Shown: positions 1-6,422, counted from the first letter of the stretch. The stretch: DNA of 15,889 bases from JBGSWC01 sp041752635 (GCA_041752635.1 JBGSWC010000394.1:1-15889); one strand, 5' to 3'. Numbers and translations are program-made. Notes: generated from the sequence alone by a model not told the origin.

Positions 1-30
1 ATATTTAACCAGCAAGGCATATCGGTTGAG

Positions 31-112
31 TTTGGCTTTCAGCCAAAGTGGGTTCGCACATCCTACCATCCTTGGGCGATGCCCAAGGCTACGATGAAAA
101 AGGCCTTCGGCC
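31..112. repeat. Cluster of three perfect short hairpins
   Basis: Three perfect stems with 3-nt loops lie close together. They are TTTGGCT-TTC-AGCCAAA (31-47), CCTTGGGC-GAT-GCCCAAGG (70-88) and GGCC-TTC-GGCC (102-112). No T-run follows any of them, so they are not classical terminators. The tight loops and repeated TTC loop suggest copies of a dispersed palindromic (REP-like) family. Membership in a family is inference. Confidence 0.6.
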
Positions 113-267
113 AATTCCCCTAACCGTCGATCAAGCCAAACGCAAGATGTGTAAAAACAACAGGGCGGGAATCCAGCCGCCACGCTTTCAACCTTGGTCT
201 CGTCAGGCGATACTTGGCACGCGCTTTCACCAAGGCAATGTGTGCCACCCGCCGGTCGTCATCTCCT

Positions 268-405
268 ACGCCAACGGCGTTACGTCCAATCGCCAACCGA
301 GCAACGCAACCCCGGTGAGGTAGTGGGACATTCCCGCCAGTCACCCTGGGTAGCCACGACTGCGCCGTGGCAACCCAGGGCTGTGTGACGCAACGCCTTC
401 GGCGT
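268..405. repeat. Second palindrome cluster with one long stem
   Basis: ACGCC-AAC-GGCGT (268-280) and ACGCC-TTC-GGCGT (393-405) share the same stem with different loops. Between them, 344-358 pairs with 366-380 over 15 positions with a single mismatch (CCCTGGGTAGCCACG against CGTGGCAACCCAGGG), leaving a 7-nt loop. There is no T-run. The reuse of the ACGCC/GGCGT stem about 125 nt apart argues for a repeated unit rather than chance. Confidence 0.6.
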
Positions 406-434
406 AAAGATCGCTTCCCGACTTGACGGACTTT

Positions 435-532
435 GGTGACATTCATCCGAGTAATCGCGAACGGGCTGACCTAACTCAACTCACGGCAAGAAGTTGCAGC
501 AACTCGCTATGTTTGCTTAGGATGAAGTCACC
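435..532. repeat. Long-range inverted repeat
   Basis: GGTGACATTCATCC (435-448) is the reverse complement of GGATGAAGTCACC (520-532) except for one extra base, giving a 13-bp stem with a 1-nt bulge. Its 71-nt loop carries a small hairpin of its own, AGTTG-CAG-CAACT (492-504). It could be the ends of a tiny mobile or repeat unit, or a structured RNA. No gene and no target-site duplication were recognised. Confidence 0.45.
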
Positions 533-611
533 GACTGCACCACCAACTGCAAACTAAATTCCAGATCACTCACGCCATATCCACCCACTAATCGCCCCCA
601 TTAGACGAGCC

Positions 612-896
612 ATGAATCGTTACCGCGCCATCTTACACCTTCACGAGATCGCCAGCGAAATCCCTGGACTGATCTCGGACATCGAGCAAGGCCGATATGA
701 CGATGGTGGCGGCCTTTCTCTCGAAGTCTCGCTCGGTCACCTGATGGATCATCTATCACTAGCGTGGCACCAGTCCCGCATGACGGATCTCGAATTGGAC
801 CGATTGTCGCAGGAACAGTTCGAGCAACTTTGTGTCTCGATCCCACGATTTCAACTCGATATGCGTTTGGTTGAGACGTGGGAAAAGGTCGTCTAA
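612..896 (+). CDS. Small hypothetical protein, 94 aa
   Basis: I do not recognise a named family. The 94-residue protein has no signal peptide or membrane segment and looks soluble, mostly helical and acidic. Its visible features are an acidic stretch ending DIEQGRYDDGGG (about 22-33), a His-rich central part (GHLMDHLSLAWHQS, about 42-55) and a late IPRFQLDMRLVE segment. It reads like a real protein: composition is balanced and the frame ends in a clean TAA just before a terminator-like hairpin. ATG 612 is the only reasonable start, although the upstream ribosome binding site is weak. It stands alone, with 123 nt to the next gene. I have an impression of similar short planctomycete proteins but cannot assign a function. 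Confidence 0.65.
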   Translation: MNRYRAILHLHEIASEIPGLISDIEQGRYDDGGGLSLEVSLGHLMDHLSLAWHQSRMTDLELDRLSQEQFEQLCVSIPRFQLDMRLVETWEKVV

Positions 897-906
897 TCAC
901 CCTCTG

Positions 907-992
907 CAGTTGACCGGCCTCGCCCGCGATGGATAATCCAGTGGTCGGTTGGATGCCCGCTCCCGCGGGTGGCCGGTCACTGATATTTTTTT
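907..992 (+). terminator. Nested hairpin with T-run (terminator-like)
   Basis: A perfect 9-bp stem TGACCGGCC/GGCCGGTCA (911-919 with 971-979) is extended outward by CAG/CTG across a 1-nt bulge (907-909 with 980-982). It is extended inward by CCCGCG/CGCGGG (923-928 with 964-969) and by ATCCA/TGGAT (936-940 with 950-954). Seven T follow at 986-992. The position, 11 nt after the stop of the 612-896 gene and 27 nt before the toxin start, fits an intrinsic terminator. The stem-loop is much longer than usual, so a folded leader RNA for the toxin-antitoxin operon is an alternative. Confidence 0.55.
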
Positions 993-1019
993 ACGCTCGG
1001 CAACGAACAAAAACCAACC

Positions 1020-1268
1020 GTGCAATATCGTGTGACCTTGAAGCCGAAAGCTGAAAAAGATCTCAAGGCGATGACGTCTTCAGATCAGATTCGCGTCGTA
1101 GAGCGGCTCAAAAGGCTCGAAGACGATCTGTCTGGCGACGTCAAGCGACTGACCAATCACGTCCCGGAATATCGAATGCGTGCAGGCAATTGGAGGGCAC
1201 TTTTCGAGATCGAAGAAGACGTCATTGTCGTGTATCGTATTTTACATAGAAGTGAGGCATATCGCTGA
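1020..1268 (+). CDS. RelE/ParE-family toxin
   Basis: An 82-residue protein of the RelE/ParE toxin superfamily. RelE members cut mRNA in the ribosome and ParE members inhibit gyrase; the sequence does not tell me which applies. The family layout is clear: an N-terminal strand followed by a Lys-rich helix (YRVTLKPKAEKDLKAM), a charged helix, then YRMRAGNWRALFEI and the closing VVYRILHRSEAYR. The start is GTG 1020 because it places the first strand exactly at the N-terminus; no good Shine-Dalgarno is visible. Three bases separate its stop from the next ATG. It is the first gene of the pair, the reverse of the commonest order. The homologous family is known for toxicity held in check by the partner. 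Confidence 0.82.
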   Translation: MQYRVTLKPKAEKDLKAMTSSDQIRVVERLKRLEDDLSGDVKRLTNHVPEYRMRAGNWRALFEIEEDVIVVYRILHRSEAYR

Positions 1269-1271
1269 TTT

Positions 1272-1466
1272 ATGAGCATTCACCCACAAATAATTGAAAA
1301 GGCAGGAAAGAAGGAATTCGTCGTCCTTCCCTACGAGGAGTTTCTGGCAATTCAAGAAGCCTTGGAAGACTACGAAGATTTGCGGACTCTCCGCGCAGAG
1401 AAGGCGGAGGCTGCAGACTTGCAAACCAAAACTCTCGATCAAGTCCTTCATGAAATTGGCGACTAA
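1272..1466 (+). CDS. Phd/YefM-type antitoxin
   Basis: A 64-residue acidic protein directly behind the toxin. The N-terminal half (IIEKAGKKEFVVLPYEEFLAI, about residues 7-27) matches the Phd/YefM antitoxin style, with the LPYEEF turn leading into a helix. The C-terminal half (EALEDYEDLRTLRAEKAEA) is the charged, flexible helix that in this family wraps around the toxin. In known members the N-terminal dimer binds the operon promoter together with the toxin and represses it. Translation is probably coupled, since only TTT lies between the toxin stop and this ATG. It is shorter than classical Phd (about 73-80), so part of the DNA-binding fold may be reduced. Confidence 0.78.
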   Translation: MSIHPQIIEKAGKKEFVVLPYEEFLAIQEALEDYEDLRTLRAEKAEAADLQTKTLDQVLHEIGD

Positions 1467-1498
1467 ACCGCCGAACAAGGCAGTGTAACTCGACAGCT

Positions 1499-1540
1499 TC
1501 GCACGTCACGCTTCGTGCTTGTCGCTTCGCTCCGGTGCGA
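1499..1540. repeat. Nested palindromic repeat
   Basis: TCGCAC (1499-1504) pairs with GTGCGA (1535-1540) and encloses a second hairpin CACG-CTT-CGTG (1507-1517). It lies in the 209-nt spacer between the antitoxin and the CAP gene. There is no T-run. It resembles the other branched palindromes of the window. Confidence 0.45.
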
Positions 1541-1675
1541 GTCGCGCCGCAGGGAGCCCTGAGTCGCATTGGACATTCGCCAGCCCCCTCGTCGCTTGGC
1601 AAAAACGATAGCCGAATCCAGAGTCAGCGGTTAAGCTGGGAGTGTTCGCTCCTACGATTCGACGACTTGCCCATC

Positions 1676-2758
1676 ATGCCGCAAATACTCTTTCTGCTCC
1701 TCACGGTCGTGGCCCTTGTTTGCCCGACGGCGACCGCTGAATCGACCAACGTGCCGACGCTCGCCGAGAAGCGTGCCGCGCGAACGCTGTCGGGTCAGTT
1801 TCGCCGGGCACGACGCGATATCGATGGCCAAGCGAACGTGCTGGCCGAAGCGATGCAAGCCGGCCCCTATGCGGTAAGCGAAATTCACGAGCTGATCGGT
1901 TTTCAGCTTCAGCCCGAGGTGACGAAGTATCGCGAAAAATTTTATGTGATCGCGGCCAAGATGGCCAAACAAAAAGTCGCGCAAGCCGACATGCAGGAAG
2001 TGGCGACCTTGCAAGCACAAGTCAACGCGCTCAGGGCCGACGAGGGACTGACCAAAGAGAAAGTCAAGCAGGTGGGCGACCCGGCGATGGAGCGACTCGC
2101 GCAGGTGCTGCTCGTCGACCGAGCCAGTGTGCTGGCGTCTGACAAGCGACTTGTTGAAAATCGTCAGTCGCTACTCCCCATTGGCAGGCTATGGGAAACG
2201 GCCGACGCTTATCTTGCCAAGTTCGACACGGCACCAGCCGCGGGGGACGGGGAGGCTCCCGCCGACAAACCACAGGCTGTTTCGTTCGAGCAATATCTGG
2301 TTCAAGAAGAAGAAATCGCGGTGCGGCTCGCGCTACCCATGAGCGACGTGACGCGGGCCGTGCTTGCCCAGAACGAAAAACTGGCGAGCAAACTCGACCC
2401 CGAGGAAGCCCGTTGTGTGCTGTCGCTCAACTTGACGCGCATTTTGCTCGGGCTTGAACCGGTGCTGATCGACCTTCAGCTAACTGCTGCGGCCCGTGAT
2501 CATTCGCACGACATGATTGAACACAATTTCTTCGCCCACGATTCGCCCGTGCCGGGTAAGGCGACTCCCTGGGACCGTGCCGCGCGATTCAACACCAAAG
2601 CCTCGGGCGAAAACATCGCGGCCGGTTACAGCACCGGCCCGGCCGCCAATCTCGCGTGGTTCCACAGCCCCGGTCATCACAAGAACATGCTGGGCAATCA
2701 CAAGCGTGTTGGCGTGGGGCGTGAGAATAAACATTGGACCGAACTCTTCGGCCGGTGA
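1676..2758 (+). CDS. Secreted CAP/SCP-domain protein
   Basis: A 360-residue exported protein of the CAP superfamily (CRISP/antigen 5/PR-1, bacterial SCP). A signal peptide spans residues 1-21 (hydrophobic ILFLLLTVVALVC, cleavage expected after TATA). Residues about 25-185 are charged, helical and without an obvious domain, followed by an Ala/Pro/Asp-rich linker (185-200). The CAP domain occupies about 220-359. It carries HSHDMIEHNFFAHDSP, SGENIAAG and WFHSPGHHKNML, so the usual His288, Glu311 and His334 of the CAP cavity are present. I chose ATG 1676 because it begins exactly at the signal peptide; an in-frame extension back to 1535 reads through a palindromic repeat and puts about 47 unlikely residues in front. 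No Shine-Dalgarno is visible. Bacterial CAP proteins lack a settled general activity; adhesion, sterol/lipid binding and proteolysis are all proposed in the superfamily. Confidence 0.85.
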   Translation: MPQILFLLLTVVALVCPTATAESTNVPTLAEKRAARTLSGQFRRARRDIDGQANVLAEAMQAGPYAVSEIHELIGFQLQPEVTKYREKFYVIAAKMAKQKVAQADMQEVATLQAQVNALRADEGLTKEKVKQVGDPAMERLAQVLLVDRASVLASDKRLVENRQSLLPIGRLWETADAYLAKFDTAPAAGDGEAPADKPQAVSFEQYLVQEEEIAVRLALPMSDVTRAVLAQNEKLASKLDPEEARCVLSLNLTRILLGLEPVLIDLQLTAAARDHSHDMIEHNFFAHDSPVPGKATPWDRAARFNTKASGENIAAGYSTGPAANLAWFHSPGHHKNMLGNHKRVGVGRENKHWTELFGR

Positions 2759-2781
2759 GTTTTCGGAGCTTTCAGCTTTCA

Positions 2782-2864
2782 GCTTTCAGCCAGATTGTCG
2801 CCGACCGCTTCGCGGTCGGATTCTGATTGCGAAGCAATCAGCGACATTGCTGACCGCTGAAAGC
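2782..2864. repeat. Branched (three-stem) palindromic repeat
   Basis: An outer stem GCTTTCAGC/GCTGAAAGC (2782-2790 with 2856-2864) encloses two perfect 8-bp hairpins. These are CCGACCGC-TTC-GCGGTCGG (2801-2819) and CTGATTGC-GAA-GCAATCAG (2823-2841). TGTCG near 2796-2800 can also pair with CGACA at 2842-2846. The unit is preceded by a run of AGCTTTC repeats and followed by a second copy of GCTGACCGC (2863-2871). It is most likely a dispersed intergenic element. The AGCTTTC/GCTGAAAG motif is one I remember as common between planctomycete genes. Confidence 0.65.
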
Positions 2865-2968
2865 TGACCGCATTTCGCCGATGCGGCTTGAAACTCAACC
2901 GCTAATCCGCCATAGTCTGTTTAGGCGGTCACAACTTCTTTAGCAGTATCGGGCGAGGCAATTGAGCC

Positions 2969-3682
2969 ATGCAGATTTGGCCAGCCATCGACTTGCGTGG
3001 AGGCAAGTGTGTCCGACTGCGGCAAGGTGATTACAACCAAGAGACCGTGTTTAGCGACGACCCGGTTGCGGTCGCACGGCAGTTTGCCGCGGCGGGGGCG
3101 AAGCACCTTCACTTGGTCGACCTCGACGGTGCACGCGAAGGCTTGCCAGTCAACTTGCCGGTGGTGCAAGACATTGTGGCCGCCGTCGACATGGAGTGTG
3201 AGCTTGGCGGTGGCATTCGCGACGAGCAGGCGATTGAAGAACTGCTTGGCTTTGGGCTCGCGAGGCTTGTGATTGGCACTTCTGCCATCAAACAGACCGA
3301 CTGGTTTCGCGATGTCTGTCGACGGTTCGCCGGGCGGCTCGTTCTCGGCATTGATGCCCGCGACGGTTTTGTGGCGACCAATGGTTGGCTCGAAACGAGC
3401 GAAATCAGCGCTGTTGAACTCGCGCGTCAGTTTGCTGGCGAGCCGCTGGCGGCAATCGTTTACACCGACATCGCGACCGACGGAATGATGGCCGGACCCA
3501 ACGTCGCCGCGATGGGCGAAATGCAAGCGGCTATCAACTTGCCGGTGGTGGCGTCGGGGGGCGTTACGACACTTGCAGACGTTGGCGAACTCGCGAAAGC
3601 TGGTCTGGCGGCATGCATCATCGGCCGCGCTATTTACGAAGGAACCATTGATCTGAAGCAAGCGGTCGAACTCGCCGAATAA
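2969..3682 (+). CDS. hisA: HisA, ProFAR isomerase
   Basis: Phosphoribosylformimino-5-aminoimidazole carboxamide ribotide isomerase (EC 5.3.1.16), the fourth step of histidine biosynthesis. It is a cytoplasmic (beta-alpha)8 barrel of 237 residues, normal for the family. Asp8 in the opening WPAIDLRGG and Asp129 in LGIDARDG are the two catalytic acids. Phosphate-binding loops ELGGGIR (78-84), TDIATDGMMAGPN (166-178) and ASGGV (195-199) are intact. ATG 2969 is the natural start, with a GAGG about 14 nt upstream. No other his gene is visible; the next gene, 50 nt downstream, is an EF-G-like GTPase that may share the transcript. The HisA/PriA dual-function group is less likely because no trp gene is near, but sequence alone does not exclude it. 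Confidence 0.95.
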   Translation: MQIWPAIDLRGGKCVRLRQGDYNQETVFSDDPVAVARQFAAAGAKHLHLVDLDGAREGLPVNLPVVQDIVAAVDMECELGGGIRDEQAIEELLGFGLARLVIGTSAIKQTDWFRDVCRRFAGRLVLGIDARDGFVATNGWLETSEISAVELARQFAGEPLAAIVYTDIATDGMMAGPNVAAMGEMQAAINLPVVASGGVTTLADVGELAKAGLAACIIGRAIYEGTIDLKQAVELAE

Positions 3683-3720
3683 ACTATCGTTTTGGCACAG
3701 CACATCTTTTCTCTTATTTG

Positions 3721-3726
3721 GGGGAG
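3721..3726 (+). promoter_or_regulatory. Ribosome binding site deciding the EF-G-like start
   Basis: GGGGAG lies 6 nt before ATG 3733 and supports that start. The in-frame TTG at 3718 would place this purine run inside the coding sequence and add five residues not expected before the G domain. Confidence 0.65.
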
Positions 3727-3732
3727 CGGATC

Positions 3733-5814
3733 ATGACACTCGATGCGGCTCGTATTCGGAACATCGCCATCGTTGGCCACGGCTCGGCCGGCAAAACATC
3801 GCTCGTCGATAGTTTGCTGGCCGCCACCGGCACGATTACTCACCAACCAAGCGTCGACGCGGGCACCAGCGTCTGCGACTTCGACCCCGAAGAAAAACAT
3901 CACAAGCACAGTATCGAGGCGAAGCTCGTCCACTTCGAGCACGGTGGGCTCCACTTCAATTTGTTTGACACGCCCGGTTATCCCGAACTCATCGGCCAAA
4001 CACTCGGCGCACTCCACGCGGTCGAAACGTCGATCATTGCCATCGATGCCCATGCCGGCATCAAGGTCAACACACGTCGTGTTTTCAGAGAAGCCACCGA
4101 GCGGGGACTCGCTCGCATCATCTGCATCACCAAGGTTGACGACGGAAGCGTCAACCTGCAGGCACTGGTCGAGAACATCCGCGAAACCTTCGGCCACGAA
4201 TGCATTCTGCTTGATGCACCCGACGCGACGGGCGACGCCGCGACGCAAGTCGTGAGCACGCTGGGCACCGACGATGTCGCCTCGGTCGACATGCATGCCG
4301 CTCACGACCAGGCGGTCGAGTCGATCGTCGAGACCGACGAAACGCTGCTTGAGAAGTACTTCGAGGGCGAAGTTCCCCCGCCCGAGGCGTTGCTAAAGCT
4401 TGCCGCCAAAGCGGTCACGGCGGGCACCATTGTGCCGATTTGTTGTGTGTCGGCGAAGAAATCGCTGGGGCTCGTTGAGCTGCTCGATTTGTTAACAACG
4501 GTTGCCGTCGCCGCCAGCGAGCGAAAAGTCACCGGCAAACTAGCGGGCGACACGGTCACTATCTTGCCCGACGCCGAAGGCCCGCTCGTTGCGCAAGTCT
4601 TCAAGACTCGCATCGATCCGTTCGTTCAGAAGCTCAGCTTCATCCGCATCTACAGCGGCACGCTTACGAAAGAGTCGACCGTCGACACCGCGGGGGGACG
4701 CAAACCATTCAAACTAGGCCAGCCGCTGCGCGTGCAAGCCGACAAAACCTCGCCTGTCGAAGTGGCTGGTCCCGGCGACATCGTTGCGGTTGCGAAGTGC
4801 GAGCACCTGCACACCGGCACCACGCTGGGCGAAGTCGAATTGCCGCCACCAAAGTTTCCCAACCCCATGGTGGGGCTTGCTGTCTCGCCCAAGAACCGCG
4901 GCGACGAAACTAAACTTTCTACCGCGCTTCACAAACTTGCCGAGGAAGACCCGACGGTTCATGTCGATCACGATCCCGAGACGCACGAGACGGTGCTAAC
5001 GGGCATGAGCGAGTTGCACCTGGGACTGATCCGCGAGCGTTTGGCCCGCCGCGATCATGTCGAGATCGATACGCACGAGCCAAAAATCCCCTATCGTGAA
5101 ACGATTCAGCAAAATGCCGAGGGAAGCTATCGCCACAAGAAACAGTCGGGCGGCTCAGGGCAATTTGCCGAGGTACACATTCGGATGTATCCACTACCCG
5201 AAGGAACCGACATCGAAGAGTTCGCCACGAAAGACCGCTTTCCGCAACTAAAGCACAAGCATTACCATCCGAAGCAAAACTTTTTGTGGGTCGACTCGGT
5301 GGTGGGTGCATCGATACCGGGCAACTTCATGCCGGCAATCGAGAAGGGGTTTTTGGAACGGATCGAAAAAGGGGTGATCGCCGGTTGCAAGGTCCAGGAT
5401 GTGTGCGTCGAAGTTCACTTCGGCAAAGACCACCCTGTCGACAGCAACGAAACGGCTTTCAAGATCGCGGCGGCCAAGGTGTTTGCCGAATGCTTTAAGA
5501 ACGCGAAACCCGCGCTGTTGGAACCGATGGTCACGCTCCACATCACAGTGCCGAGCGACAATGTGGGGGATGTCTCGAGCGACCTTGCCGGTCGCCGGGG
5601 CCAGATGATGGGCATGGACACCCTCGGCGGCGGCATGACGACCGTTGAGGCCAAAGCCCCTTTGAGCGAAGTGCTGCACTACGCCCGCACGCTGAGCAGC
5701 ATAACCGGAGGGCAGGGGGCCTACACGATGGACTTCAGCCACTACGAGCCGGTGCCGGGCAACGTGCAGGCGGAGGTTTTGGCGAGTGCGAAAGTGAAGG
5801 ATATTGAGGAGTAG
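3733..5814 (+). CDS. fusA: EF-G-like translational GTPase
   Basis: A 693-residue protein with the full five-domain EF-G layout. It has a G domain (1-about 265), a beta-barrel domain II (about 275-370), domain III (about 378-450), domain IV (about 450-590, with QSGGSGQFAEV and GASIPGNFMPAIEKGF) and domain V (about 595-680, with LEPMVTLHITVP and RRGQMMGMDT). EF-G moves tRNAs and mRNA during translation and splits ribosomes with RRF. This copy belongs to the EF-G-like (EF-G2) branch rather than the housekeeping one. The P-loop is GHGSAGKT (15-22), DTPGH reads DTPGY (Tyr83), NKxD reads TKVD (133-136), and the switch I stretch RGIT reads HKHS. These changes suggest slower or specialised GTP turnover; ribosome rescue, stress or recycling roles are possible. 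It lies 50 nt behind hisA. Confidence 0.9.
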   Translation: MTLDAARIRNIAIVGHGSAGKTSLVDSLLAATGTITHQPSVDAGTSVCDFDPEEKHHKHSIEAKLVHFEHGGLHFNLFDTPGYPELIGQTLGALHAVETSIIAIDAHAGIKVNTRRVFREATERGLARIICITKVDDGSVNLQALVENIRETFGHECILLDAPDATGDAATQVVSTLGTDDVASVDMHAAHDQAVESIVETDETLLEKYFEGEVPPPEALLKLAAKAVTAGTIVPICCVSAKKSLGLVELLDLLTTVAVAASERKVTGKLAGDTVTILPDAEGPLVAQVFKTRIDPFVQKLSFIRIYSGTLTKESTVDTAGGRKPFKLGQPLRVQADKTSPVEVAGPGDIVAVAKCEHLHTGTTLGEVELPPPKFPNPMVGLAVSPKNRGDETKLSTALHKLAEEDPTVHVDHDPETHETVLTGMSELHLGLIRERLARRDHVEIDTHEPKIPYRETIQQNAEGSYRHKKQSGGSGQFAEVHIRMYPLPEGTDIEEFATKDRFPQLKHKHYHPKQNFLWVDSVVGASIPGNFMPAIEKGFLERIEKGVIAGCKVQDVCVEVHFGKDHPVDSNETAFKIAAAKVFAECFKNAKPALLEPMVTLHITVPSDNVGDVSSDLAGRRGQMMGMDTLGGGMTTVEAKAPLSEVLHYARTLSSITGGQGAYTMDFSHYEPVPGNVQAEVLASAKVKDIEE

Positions 5815-5937
5815 TATGTAGCCGATGTTGCGAGACTTCACCGGAAGCAATAGCGGTTGTCTCATTAGGTGAATAAAATGGAACTGTGATGGCACGGTAA
5901 GTCACGCGCCCCATGCTACATCGCCCGAATCACAATT

Positions 5938-6156
5938 ATGACAAAGTTACTCGAACAAGCATTCGCCCAAGCATCGGCTTTGCCCGTTGATCAGCAAAAT
6001 GCAATTGCGAATTGGCTGATCGAAGAAATCGAGTCGGAGCGACTTTGGGATGAGTCGTTTGCTAAGTCGCAAGATTTGTTAGCTGAAATGGGCGCCAAGG
6101 CGCTCGAGGAGCATCGGCGGGGTGAGACGGAAGATATGGAATACGATGCCCCGTGA
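5938..6156 (+). CDS. Putative antitoxin of a type II pair
   Basis: A 72-residue, strongly acidic, helical protein. The first half (LLEQAFAQASALPVDQQNAIANWLIEEIESE) forms an amphipathic helical hairpin typical of small antitoxins found beside RelE-like toxins. The C-terminal tail (ALEEHRRGETEDMEYDAP) is charged and probably unfolded until it binds the toxin. I do not recognise a named DNA-binding domain, so the assignment rests on size, composition and position. Its TGA overlaps the GTG of the following toxin (GTGA), which suggests coupled translation. ATG 5938 is the only likely start; no Shine-Dalgarno is visible. Confidence 0.68.
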   Translation: MTKLLEQAFAQASALPVDQQNAIANWLIEEIESERLWDESFAKSQDLLAEMGAKALEEHRRGETEDMEYDAP

Positions 6157-6422
6157 CTTCCAAAAGGACAAAAGAGTTTCGCGAGTTGCTCTCCTGCCTG
6201 CCCGCCGACGTGCAGCGTCAGGCGATCGAATCGTATAAATTATTCCGCGATGATCCATCTCATCCGAGCTTGCGTTTCAAGAAAGTTCATGCAACGCAGC
6301 CTATTTACTCGGCCCGTGTGAGTCGCGACTACAGATCGCTCGCTTATCTCGACGGCGACTGGGTGATTTGGTTTTGGATCGGCCCGCACGATGACTACGA
6401 CAAATTGCTTCGTCGCATTTAG
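6153..6422 (+). CDS. RelE/ParE-like toxin
   Basis: An 89-residue basic protein of the RelE/ParE toxin superfamily. It shows an N-terminal helix pair (TKEFRELLSCLPADVQRQAIESYKLF), a linker with DDPSHPSLRFKKV, and the core strands IYSARVSRDYRSLAYLDGDWVIWFWIGPHDDYDKLL. The closing WFWIG-H-DYDKLL is characteristic of RelE-like toxins of this subgroup. The expected role is ribosome-dependent mRNA cleavage, held off by the overlapping upstream partner. GTG 6153 is the start because it overlaps the partner's stop and no in-frame ATG precedes it. The gene ends 34 nt before the stop of the DUF1501 gene on the other strand. Confidence 0.78.
   Translation: MTSKRTKEFRELLSCLPADVQRQAIESYKLFRDDPSHPSLRFKKVHATQPIYSARVSRDYRSLAYLDGDWVIWFWIGPHDDYDKLLRRI

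Larger units (their letters stand above)
1..611. other. Gene-free palindrome-rich stretch
   Basis: I see no convincing protein or RNA gene here. Open frames exist on both strands, but they run straight through short perfect palindromes, have no ribosome binding site, and translate to low-complexity Arg/Pro-rich text with no domain I recognise. What the stretch does hold is a set of three-base-loop hairpins (31-47, 70-88, 102-112, 268-280, 393-405), one long hairpin (344-380) and a larger inverted repeat (435-532), each listed separately. The style resembles repeated intergenic DNA I associate with Pirellulales genomes. That link is from memory, not from a search. Confidence 0.6.

Noticed and set aside
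48..446. Open frames on both strands in the first 450 bases (GTG-started 91 aa, minus-strand 108 aa, 64 aa)
   Set aside because: They read through perfect hairpins, overlap each other on opposite strands, lack ribosome binding sites and translate to low-complexity text without family resemblance.
1535..1675. N-terminal extension of the CAP protein
   Set aside because: It would place 47 residues, encoded partly beside a palindromic repeat, before a clear signal peptide that starts at ATG 1676.
2921..3703. 260-aa minus-strand open frame over hisA
   Set aside because: Antisense to hisA, whose catalytic residues and length are fully intact.
3692..3720. Promoter TTGGCA-N17-TATTTG ahead of the EF-G-like gene
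   Set aside because: The -10 matches only three of six bases and transcription would start inside the ribosome binding site.
3718..3732. TTG start for the EF-G-like gene
   Set aside because: The purine-rich GGGGAG serves as binding site for ATG 3733 and would be coding if TTG were used.
5816..5922. ATGTAGC/GCTACAT inverted repeat between the EF-G-like gene and the antitoxin
   Set aside because: Seven bases about 90 nt apart with no inner structure is within chance expectation.
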